Assembly: GCA_029934515.1 (NCBI GenBank)
Contig: JAOZMB010000010.1
Coordinates: 1 to 44,118 of the forward strand
Source: Bacteroidales bacterium
GTDB lineage: Bacteria; Bacteroidota; Bacteroidia; Bacteroidales; JAADGE01
DNA: 44,118 nucleotides
Direction: 5' to 3'
The stretch's first letter is position 1; every line of letters starts with the position of its first letter. Positions 1 to 6,569 of this stretch are shown here, one piece after another. The translations under genes were made by a program, and so were the position numbers. The notes beneath the pieces were generated by a model. The model ran no database searches, had not been told where the DNA came from, and saw nothing but the letters and a program-made list of their open reading frames with translations.

Positions 1-52
1 TAATAAGTATTTTACAAAAAACAAATCAGGAAGTTATTTTTTAACCATTACT
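1..52 (+). repeat. Dispersed intergenic repeat, copy 1 (cut by window edge)
   Basis: The first ~52 bases match the 3' half of longer copies at 6378-6476 (+) and 15604-15709 (-). The shared part runs from TAATAAGTATTTTACAAAAA through a small GTTA...TAAC dyad to ATTAC. The 5' half lies outside the window. It sits upstream of and co-directional with the FKBP lipoprotein gene. Confidence 0.85.
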
Positions 53-62
53 TATAGATATT

Positions 63-70
63 TAACTTTG
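63..70 (+). promoter_or_regulatory. Candidate -7 element before FKBP gene
   Basis: TAACTTTG fits the Bacteroidota -7 consensus TAnnTTTG and lies ~110 bases before the FKBP start. No good TTG -33 element is visible at 19-21 bases upstream, so this is weak. Confidence 0.3.
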
Positions 71-181
71 ATAAAATTCAAAAAAAATGTAATTTACACA
101 AAATGGCATACTCTAAATCTATTATTTACTTAAGTATTTTAGACCAATTGTGTAGTTATAAAAAATAAATATAATAATAAA

Positions 182-637
182 ATGTATAAACAAATTTTAA
201 TTTTATTGATAAGTATTTCGTTCTTGACAATCTCATGCGACAAGGATGATGACAGCAATAATGAAGATGAAGATTTAAAAACATATATTCAGGAGAATGA
301 CATAACAAACATACCTACAGAAAGTGGACTTTATTACATTGAAACAACACAAGGAACTGGAAGTCAAGCTGTTGCAGGTAAAACTGTAAGAGTGAACTAC
401 AAAGGGTATTTCTTAAATGGTGATATATTTGATGAAGGTCTTATAAATTTTGTTCTCGGAGACGGAAAAGTGATCGCGGGATGGGACGAAGGAATCTCTT
501 ATATGAAAGAAAACGGAAAAGCAAAACTGATAATTCCAAGCAAACTTGCATACGGCTCAACAGGAACTAGCAATGGAACAATACCGCCGTATTCTACATT
601 AATTTTTGATATCGAACTAATAACAGTGAGCGATTAG
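182..637 (+). CDS. FKBP-type peptidyl-prolyl cis-trans isomerase lipoprotein
   Basis: A 151-residue secreted lipoprotein: hydrophobic signal, then the lipobox LTISC with Cys19 and an Asp-rich linker, so it is probably anchored in the outer or inner membrane facing the periplasm. Residues ~45-150 are one FKBP domain: VRVNYKGYFLNGDIFDEG, then VIAGWDEGISYM, then the KLIIPSKLAYG and IPPYSTLIFDIELI strands. The family catalyses proline isomerisation during folding of exported proteins. The usual FDSS stretch reads FDEG, a tolerated variation. It appears monocistronic: a dispersed repeat lies before it and a nested AT-rich hairpin after it. Family assignment is firm; the client proteins are unknown. 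Confidence 0.93.
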   Translation: MYKQILILLISISFLTISCDKDDDSNNEDEDLKTYIQENDITNIPTESGLYYIETTQGTGSQAVAGKTVRVNYKGYFLNGDIFDEGLINFVLGDGKVIAGWDEGISYMKENGKAKLIIPSKLAYGSTGTSNGTIPPYSTLIFDIELITVSD

Positions 638-642
638 TGAAA

Positions 643-700
643 ACTTTTGTATGAAAATAAATGTATATTATTTAGTATAAAATAATATAAAAACAAAAGT
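643..700 (+). terminator. Nested AT-rich hairpin after FKBP gene
   Basis: Outer arms ACTTTTGT (643-650) and ACAAAAGT (693-700) are perfectly complementary, and inner arms ATATTATTT (665-673) and AAATAATAT (680-688) form a second perfect stem. It begins 6 bases after the stop codon, so a transcription end or mRNA-stabilising structure is likely. There is no clear T-run. Confidence 0.45.
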
Positions 701-768
701 CCAATAATAATCGTTACAATTTATTATACAATTTTAATAATTTAAATTAAACAAAAAAATATTACAAA

Positions 769-996
769 ATGAAAAAAAAATCAATTCAGGGAAAAGTAAA
801 ATTTCAGAATCTTGATTCTGGTTTTTGGAGTATAGTTGACGATGAAGGTACAATGTGGAGAGTGATTGATATGCCTAAAAATATACAAAAAGAAAATTTG
901 GTGGTTAAAGCTAATGTTAAAGAAATAAACAACGACCTCAATACATATCTTAACGGTACGCCAGTTAGATTAATGAGTTTTTCTTTTTTAGGATAA
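769..996 (+). CDS. Small conserved-looking protein of unknown function
   Basis: A 75-residue soluble protein, no signal peptide or membrane segment. I do not recognise a named family. The composition (KSIQGKVKFQNLDSGFWSI, then VKANVKEINNDL and a hydrophobic end) suggests a small all-beta fold such as an OB-like barrel; this is inference. It is probably real: codon use resembles its neighbours, it ends in a clean stop, and it sits co-directionally 90 bases before the ATP-synthase b gene. No Shine-Dalgarno sequence is seen, as is usual in this phylum. Confidence 0.6.
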   Translation: MKKKSIQGKVKFQNLDSGFWSIVDDEGTMWRVIDMPKNIQKENLVVKANVKEINNDLNTYLNGTPVRLMSFSFLG

Positions 997-1085
997 AAAA
1001 TTTTACAAAACTATATGATGTTTTAGTTTTTTTAATATAGTTTTATTGAATAATCAATTAATAATTAATAATTAAATTTTAAAAA

Positions 1086-1580
1086 ATGGGTTTAGTAACT
1101 CCTGATTTCGGTTTAGTATTTTGGATGGTTCTTTCTTTTTTGATTGTACTTTATATTCTCAAAAAGTTTGCATGGCATCCAATTCTAGGCTCGCTAAAAA
1201 CAAGAGAAGATTCAATAAAAGAAGCATTAGAATCTGCCGAAATGGCAAAAGACGAAATGGCAAAACTGCAAGCTGGAAACGAAAGAATATTACAGGAAAC
1301 AAAAGTTGAAAGAGAAACATTGTTGAGAGATGCAAGAGATGTTAAAGATAAAATAATATCAGATGCAAAAAAAGAAGCATCTATTGAAGCAGAAAAAATA
1401 ATAGAACTAGCATACTTGCAAATTCAAAACGAGAAAAATGTAGCACTAAATGAAGTAAAAGAACAAATAGTTTCATTATCTGTGAATATTGCAGAAAAAA
1501 TATTGCAAAAAAAATTCAAATACGCAAGAGAACAGGTAAAATATGCAGATGATATTTTAAAAAATATCGAACTTAATTAG
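1086..1580 (+). CDS. atpF: ATP synthase F0 subunit b (orphan)
   Basis: A 164-residue protein with the F0 b layout: a short N-terminus MGLVTPDFGLVFW, one membrane helix (about residues 8-27), the signature KKFAWHPILGSLKTREDSIK, then a long charged right-handed coiled coil to the C-terminus, where IAEKIL matches the delta-binding end. The b dimer is the peripheral stalk that links the membrane sector to F1. Length is normal. What is odd is the context: no atpB, atpE, atpH, atpA or other F1F0 gene flanks it, whereas in most Bacteroidota atpF sits inside an atpB-E-F-H-A-G run. It may be a second copy or a relocated single copy. Confidence 0.92.
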   Translation: MGLVTPDFGLVFWMVLSFLIVLYILKKFAWHPILGSLKTREDSIKEALESAEMAKDEMAKLQAGNERILQETKVERETLLRDARDVKDKIISDAKKEASIEAEKIIELAYLQIQNEKNVALNEVKEQIVSLSVNIAEKILQKKFKYAREQVKYADDILKNIELN

Positions 1581-1595
1581 GATACTAAAATTTAC

Positions 1596-1679
1596 AAATC
1601 ATTATAAATCAGGTCGTTCACTTTATTCTTGTAACAAAAAAACAGGAACAGTTGAGCGACATGATTTTATAATAGATTT
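1596..1679. terminator. Long imperfect hairpin between convergent genes
   Basis: Arms AAATC-ATTATAAATCAGGTCG and CGACATGATTTTATAAT-A-GATTT pair with few mismatches over ~20 bases, with further pairing in the loop (CTTGT with ACAGG). It fills the gap between the convergent atpF and DUF4956 genes and could end transcription from both sides. A small CTGAGT/ACTCAG stem (1684-1703) follows, overlapping the DUF4956 stop codon. Confidence 0.5.
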
Positions 1680-1689
1680 TTAACTGAGT

Positions 1690-2388
1690 TTATTCGTACT
1701 CAGATGATGTATAGTCATTTTTGCATTTCTGAAATGTAATTTTTAAAGTATTATTCATTTGTTGTAATTCTTTTTTGGCTTTGTCTATCATCGCAAAACT
1801 GCATGTCGCTACAATAAATGAAACTTCAATAATTTTTTTTGTTTCATATAATCTTCTCAGGCTTACATTATTGAAATTTTTTTTAAGTACAGCAAAAATA
1901 TCATCTGTTGTTATTTTATTATTTATTTTGTATCTAATAGTAAAATACATATTTTGGCTGGTTTTATCTTTTTTTGAAAATTTTTTTATTGATATTATTA
2001 TTATTGATATTATCAAAAAAGAAAGAATCGTAATAATAGGACGGTCAGCACCAAGACCTAAACCTATCGCAACAGAAATGTACAAATAAGTCAATTCTTC
2101 CGGTTCTTTAATAGCTGTACGAAACCTAATAATAGACATCGCGCCAACAAGTCCTAACGATAAAGCCAACGAAGATTTTATAACTGCAATAATCAACATT
2201 GTTGTCGTACTAATAAGTAAAAAATTTTTGCCAAAATGTCGCCTATTAGATAAAGAATTACCATACCTAAGATAAAGCAAACTCAACAAAAAACCCAAAA
2301 ATACTGATAAAATAATATTTAATATAAATGCCGAAATAGGAACATTGGCATTAGAAACAGTTAAGAACTCTTCAAATATTTGTTTCAT
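1690..2388 (-). CDS. DUF4956 family membrane protein
   Basis: A 232-residue protein with about four membrane helices in the first 135 residues and a cytoplasmic alpha/beta tail. The family signature GLVGAMSIIRFRTAIKEPEE is plainly visible near residues 79-98, followed by a glycine-rich helix GLGLGADRP. Members often sit beside a VTC-type polyphosphate polymerase and a CotH-like protein; their biochemical role is not established. Here a CotH-like gene is divergent from it across an 89-base gap, but no VTC gene is in view. Family assignment is sound, function unknown. Confidence 0.88.
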   Translation of the reverse strand: MKQIFEEFLTVSNANVPISAFILNIILSVFLGFLLSLLYLRYGNSLSNRRHFGKNFLLISTTTMLIIAVIKSSLALSLGLVGAMSIIRFRTAIKEPEELTYLYISVAIGLGLGADRPIITILSFLIISIIIISIKKFSKKDKTSQNMYFTIRYKINNKITTDDIFAVLKKNFNNVSLRRLYETKKIIEVSFIVATCSFAMIDKAKKELQQMNNTLKITFQKCKNDYTSSEYE

Positions 2389-2477
2389 TTTATTTATTTG
2401 TTATTAGTTATGAGTTATGAGTTATTTTTTTTCTTGAAAATTTAATAAAATATTAAACTTGTGATAACAAAAAAACT

Positions 2478-3569
2478 ATGAAAAATAAACATATATTATA
2501 TATTTTTTTAATTCTAATAATAGTTAATTTGTGTTGTCAAAGCGATAATAAAAATAATTTATTAGATAAAACAACCAAAAAAAACAAAAATCTATTTGAA
2601 TCAAAAGAAATATTGGAAATAAACTTAGAGACAAATTTTGAAAAATTATTTTCAGATATTGATGAAAGACGCTTTTATCACCCAGCAAAAATTTCGTATG
2701 TAAACGAAAAAGACAGTATTATTTCATTAGATATAGAAATCAAAACAAGAGGAAATTTTCGTCGTGACTCAGACTACTGTAATTTTCCTCCGATTAAATT
2801 AAAATTTGATAAAAAAAAGAAAAAACGCAAAAAAACAATATTCGCAAAAGAAACAAAATTAAAATTAGTAACACACTGTCAAAATGATTCATCTGAATAT
2901 GAACAATATCTTTTGGCAGAATATTTATTGTATAGAGTTTATAATATTCTTACTAATAAAAGTTATCGCGTAAGGCTTGCGAAAATTATGTATATTGATA
3001 CCGATGATACTACTCAACAAAAATCAAAAACAATAACTCATTATGGTTTTTTTATAGAAAGTTCAAAGAAAATGGCAAAAAGAAATGATGCAAAAGTTCT
3101 CAAAAAACCATATTTAGAACAAAATCAGTTGAACTACGATGGAATTACATTATTATCTGTTTTTCAATATATGATAGCAAATGCTGACTGGTCTGTTTGG
3201 TATCTTCATAATATTACATTAATATCTGATAAATCAAAACACCCTCCTTCGCCTGTTCCTTACGATTTTGATTTCTCTGGAATTATTAATGCCTCTTATG
3301 CTGAACCAATTTCTATTTTTGAACTGGACTCCATACGTCAAAGATTGCATCTTGGATATTGTAACGATACGATTCAACTTGATTATATTTTTAGTATTTT
3401 TAATGAGAAAAGAACCGAAATTTATGAACTATATAATAATTTTCCACTTCTAAAAAATAAATACAAAAAGCAAACGCTTGATTTTTTTGATGAATTCTAC
3501 AACATAATAAATAATAAAAAAATGATTGAAAAAGAATTTTTATCATCAGACAAAACAAACGTATTGTAA
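2478..3569 (+). CDS. CotH-like (atypical protein kinase fold) lipoprotein
   Basis: 363 residues. A signal segment ends in LCC (Cys19/20), giving a likely lipoprotein. The body shows features of the CotH/HipA-like kinase superfamily: an early IKTRGNFRR...CNFPPIKLKF segment, a helix with QYMIANADWSVWYLHNI resembling the catalytic-loop region, and PYDFDFSG resembling the metal-binding DFD. CotH proteins phosphorylate secreted proteins, and related Bacteroidota proteins occur with DUF4956 and VTC polyphosphate genes. The kinase assignment rests on these motifs read by eye; activity on any substrate is inference. It converges with the HmuY-like gene, leaving only 4 bases between stops. Confidence 0.68.
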   Translation: MKNKHILYIFLILIIVNLCCQSDNKNNLLDKTTKKNKNLFESKEILEINLETNFEKLFSDIDERRFYHPAKISYVNEKDSIISLDIEIKTRGNFRRDSDYCNFPPIKLKFDKKKKKRKKTIFAKETKLKLVTHCQNDSSEYEQYLLAEYLLYRVYNILTNKSYRVRLAKIMYIDTDDTTQQKSKTITHYGFFIESSKKMAKRNDAKVLKKPYLEQNQLNYDGITLLSVFQYMIANADWSVWYLHNITLISDKSKHPPSPVPYDFDFSGIINASYAEPISIFELDSIRQRLHLGYCNDTIQLDYIFSIFNEKRTEIYELYNNFPLLKNKYKKQTLDFFDEFYNIINNKKMIEKEFLSSDKTNVL

Positions 3570-3573
3570 ATAT

Positions 3574-4575
3574 TTACAGTCTTGCATGTCTAAAAGTAGG
3601 ATATCCTTTTTCGCTTGTTTCATTATAAAAATCAACAAAACTTAACTTGTAATAATAACCGCTATTATTATAAATAATATAATTCTGTCCCGGAACTATT
3701 GTATAAATTCCTGCTTCAAAATTAAAAAACTTCCAATCGTAACCAATAATATCTAAATTCGATTCTAATTCAATATCTGTAATATCATTTACTGTAATAT
3801 TTTCAAAATCAAGCAAAGTATCTCTTTGGGCTTTTACGTTGTACGGATTTAGCAATGCGCCATTAACAAGATAAGGATAATAATCTCCAGCTATGCTTGG
3901 TACCAAAGTTTGATACATAGAGAATAATAATGACCATTCATTTTTTGGCGGCTCTATATCCACAATTCCATCATCAAACGACAAACAAACATAATTTACA
4001 GAAGTATCTTTTTCGATACTAAGAGTTACTTCATTTTGTCCATCTAAATCTGCAAATTTTATTTTATATTTGTTATCTTCTGGAGTTTGAAAAATAATTT
4101 TTTTATATCCATCATTTAGAAAATTCTCATTATAACCTCTATCAATAACATAAACATAATTATTTGAAACAGGTATTTCATTAGATAAATCAATCCAACC
4201 ATTTGTAGCTATACTGTCAGGATTTCCATTTGATTTATCAAAAAACATTTCAATATTATCCATACTTGTAACCTCCTCGAAATTAGTATTAAATGAATTT
4301 CCAGCGTACATTTTTTTTGCGTTGTTAAGTACTATTCTCCAGCTTGTATCTGAGGTTGAGAACCCAAGATCCCAATCAGAAAAAATATTTGTTTTTACTA
4401 CAGCATTAGTTTCCAAATCAAAAAAAACCTGATACATATATGTCTCAGTCATTGCAGCTTGTCCTATCTCGACAGTACTTTCTGTTGGCGGTAATTTTAT
4501 AATATCTTCGTCTTCAAAACAAGATGATATTATTAAAATAAGAAGTAAAAATAAGATTATATTTTGCTTTTTCAT
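3574..4575 (-). CDS. HmuY-family lipoprotein
   Basis: 333 residues with a signal peptide and lipobox IISSC (Cys19). The mature part resembles HmuY-like proteins: an early strand with YMYQVFFDLETNAVV, then NIFSDWDLGFSTSD (the WDLGF motif typical of the family), and near the C-terminus GYYYKLSFVDFYNETSEKG followed by YPTF. HmuY of Porphyromonas is a haem-binding haemophore, but most members are uncharacterised surface lipoproteins, so haem binding should not be assumed; no TonB-dependent receptor is adjacent. It lies 33 bases after lpxB on the same strand and may be co-transcribed with it. Confidence 0.82.
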   Translation of the reverse strand: MKKQNIILFLLLILIISSCFEDEDIIKLPPTESTVEIGQAAMTETYMYQVFFDLETNAVVKTNIFSDWDLGFSTSDTSWRIVLNNAKKMYAGNSFNTNFEEVTSMDNIEMFFDKSNGNPDSIATNGWIDLSNEIPVSNNYVYVIDRGYNENFLNDGYKKIIFQTPEDNKYKIKFADLDGQNEVTLSIEKDTSVNYVCLSFDDGIVDIEPPKNEWSLLFSMYQTLVPSIAGDYYPYLVNGALLNPYNVKAQRDTLLDFENITVNDITDIELESNLDIIGYDWKFFNFEAGIYTIVPGQNYIIYNNSGYYYKLSFVDFYNETSEKGYPTFRHARL

Positions 4576-4608
4576 TATAAGTTTAAGATTTTTAATTATT
4601 ATAATATA

Positions 4609-5724
4609 TTATTGTTTTGTTATTAATTTTGCTGTTCTTTTTGAAGCACCTTTACCTCCGAGTATTTTTCTCATTTTTTCAAAATTATTAATCATATTAT
4701 TTTTATATTCAATATTATTAATAATTTTTTCTAATTCGTTTACAAGATTTTCTATTGTCATATCATATTGAATAAACTCTTTAATTATTAGGCTGTCCAT
4801 TATCAGATTTACGAGTGAAGCATATTTTACTTTCACTAATCTTTTTCCTATTTGATATGAAATATTATCACCTCTGTAACATACCAATTCTGGAACATTA
4901 AATAGAGCGGCTTCTAATGTTGCAGTTCCAGATGTTACTATTGCAACTTCCGATAATTGTAAAATATCATAAGTTCTATTAAATATAATTTTAATATCTG
5001 CTTGCTTTGGTTCTATTTGTTTTTTATAAAATTCCAAATCAATAGATGATACAGCAGCGATAATAAATTGAAAATCAGGAAAAAATTTAACAATTTTAAA
5101 CATTACTGGAAGGTTATATTTTATTTCCTGATTCCTACTACCTGGCAATAATGCAATAATTGGTTTGTCTCCCAATTTATATTCATTACAAAATTTATCT
5201 GGTAAATTATTATTATTAAATTGTTCAATTGCATCAAGAAGCGGATTCCCTACGAACTCAACTTTATAATCATATTTTTTATAAAAGTCAATTTCAAAAG
5301 GAAAAATAACAAAAAGTTTATCAACAAATTTTTTTATTTTATATACTCTTGACTGTTTCCAAGCCCAAACTTTTGGAGAAATATAATAATATACTTTAAA
5401 TTTATTGTTATGAGCATATTCTGCTATTCTTAAATTAAATCCAGGGTAATCGACCAAGATTATTACATCTGGTTTATAATTATTCAAATCTGTTTTACAA
5501 AATTTAATACTTCGTAAAATATCTGGTAAGTGAAGAAAGACTTCCAGAAAACCCATGTATGCAATTTCCTTGTAGTGTTTAACAAGAGTACCTCCTTGTG
5601 CAATCATCATGTCTCCTCCACAAAAACGAAACTCTGCATTTTTATCAAATTTTTTAAGTTCGCTCATCAAATTTGAAGCATGTAAATCACCCGATGCCTC
5701 ACCTGCAATAATGTAATATTTCAT
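4609..5724 (-). CDS. lpxB: Lipid-A-disaccharide synthase
   Basis: 371 residues, normal for the GT19 family. LpxB joins UDP-2,3-diacylglucosamine and lipid X to give the tetra-acyl disaccharide of lipid A at the inner membrane. Signatures: GEASGDLHASNLM at residues 8-20, MGFLEVFLHLPDI, VDYPGFNLRIAEY, the strongly conserved YYISPKVWAWKQSR, and LPGSRNQEI followed by TSGTATLEAAL in the nucleotide-sugar-binding half. Its ATG overlaps the stop of the upstream small membrane protein gene (ATGA), so the pair is translationally coupled and the start is well fixed. Other lpx genes lie at 13.4-17.6 kb. Confidence 0.96.
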   Translation of the reverse strand: MKYYIIAGEASGDLHASNLMSELKKFDKNAEFRFCGGDMMIAQGGTLVKHYKEIAYMGFLEVFLHLPDILRSIKFCKTDLNNYKPDVIILVDYPGFNLRIAEYAHNNKFKVYYYISPKVWAWKQSRVYKIKKFVDKLFVIFPFEIDFYKKYDYKVEFVGNPLLDAIEQFNNNNLPDKFCNEYKLGDKPIIALLPGSRNQEIKYNLPVMFKIVKFFPDFQFIIAAVSSIDLEFYKKQIEPKQADIKIIFNRTYDILQLSEVAIVTSGTATLEAALFNVPELVCYRGDNISYQIGKRLVKVKYASLVNLIMDSLIIKEFIQYDMTIENLVNELEKIINNIEYKNNMINNFEKMRKILGGKGASKRTAKLITKQ

Positions 5725-6020
5725 CTTAAAAATTTTATATAAACAACATAAAGTCCAAGTATAACAGCTGAAATAATAACTCCTTTCACAGCATTATAAA
5801 ATTTTTTATTTAAGAAAAAATAAAAAACAAGCAAATCAGCAACTATACTCATACGCAATATATCAGCAGTTAGTCCAAGTGAATTTAATTGTTTGTAATA
5901 ACCCTGAAAATTTGCACCAGACTGCATCGCAATAATTAGAAACATAACTAAAATAGGAATAATCAGACCCAAGATAACACCAATAAGCATATTATTGTAT
6001 TTTGATTTTTTTTGTATCAT
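5721..6020 (-). CDS. Small three-helix membrane protein coupled to lpxB
   Basis: 99 residues with three predicted membrane helices (about 11-33, 52-69 and 77-96) and a basic N-terminus. I do not recognise a functional family. Its stop overlaps the lpxB start by four bases, so it is the first gene of an lpxB operon; a role at the membrane in lipid A or envelope synthesis is a guess from context only. The start codon lies 18 bases downstream of a near-perfect palindrome. Confidence 0.75.
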   Translation of the reverse strand: MIQKKSKYNNMLIGVILGLIIPILVMFLIIAMQSGANFQGYYKQLNSLGLTADILRMSIVADLLVFYFFLNKKFYNAVKGVIISAVILGLYVVYIKFLR

Positions 6021-6038
6021 AAATTTTTTTTTTTATTA

Positions 6039-6067
6039 AATACTAACATTCATGAATGTTTAGTATT
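6039..6067. promoter_or_regulatory. Near-perfect palindrome upstream of the lpxB operon
   Basis: AATACTA-ACATTC-AT-GAATGT-TTAGTATT is a 29-base dyad with a single one-base slip between arms. It is centred ~33 bases before the start codon of the small membrane protein gene and fits either an operator or an mRNA-leader hairpin. Confidence 0.45.
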
Positions 6068-6377
6068 AAACATATGACAAAGATAGTGAAAAACAGTAAT
6101 AAAAAGCAAATTTTTTTTGTTCTGATTGTGAAAAAACATTTGCCGAGTGCATATTATAACATGTTTGTCAAATATTTAATAGGGCATACGCATCAAAATA
6201 AAAAAAAAATGTTTCAAAACCAATATAATTTTATTGTAACCCCAATATAATTAAAAAATACAAAATAAAAACCAAAAATTTGAACTGCATAAAGGTCTCA
6301 TTTACTCAAAAATATTTTCATAAATTTAATTTAGAAATTTTGACTTTATCAAATTTAAACAAAAAATAATAAGATTG

Positions 6378-6476
6378 GTAAATTACGAATTATAAATTAC
6401 GAATTACGAATTGGTTTACACCTGATAATAAGTATTTTACAAAAAACAAATCAAAAAGTTATTTTTAACAATTACT
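6378..6476 (+). repeat. Dispersed intergenic repeat, copy 2 (full length)
   Basis: It begins GTAAATTACGAATTATAAAT, has tandem ATTACGA units, then ATTGGTTTAC, then TAATAAGTATTTTACAAAAA and ends in ATTAC. The first half is flanked by GTAAA...TTTAC. It matches the reverse complement of 15604-15709 with a handful of differences plus a 7-base unit difference. It lies upstream of and co-directional with the Cache-channel gene. Confidence 0.9.
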
Positions 6477-6498
6477 TGGACATTTTTTTTTATAATTA

Positions 6499-6528
6499 TT
6501 GTGATTTTATTATTTTTTTTTAATTTTG
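6499..6528 (+). promoter_or_regulatory. Candidate Bacteroidota-type promoter
   Basis: TTG (6499-6501), 19 bases, then TAATTTTG (6521-6528) fits the TTG-N19-21-TAnnTTTG consensus and would give a leader of about 35 bases. A second -7-like TATTTTTG lies at 6551-6558, inside a direct repeat of the first. Confidence 0.5.
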
Positions 6529-6569
6529 CATTTTAATTTTTATTTAATTTTATTTTTGCATTTTAATTT

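Larger units (their letters stand above)
6021..6569. other. 549-base intergenic region between lpxB operon and Cache-channel gene
   Basis: It holds a palindrome beside the lpxB operon start, one full copy of the dispersed ~100-bp repeat, a pair of direct 16-base repeats TTTTGCATTTTAATTT (6524-6539 and 6554-6569), and a candidate promoter for the channel gene. A 64-codon reading frame at 6056-6250 looks accidental. Nothing else is seen in 6070-6370. Confidence 0.7.

Noticed and set aside
6056-6250. 64-codon plus-strand reading frame
   Set aside because: Starts inside the palindrome, has no recognisable features, and lies in very AT-rich intergenic DNA; probably chance.
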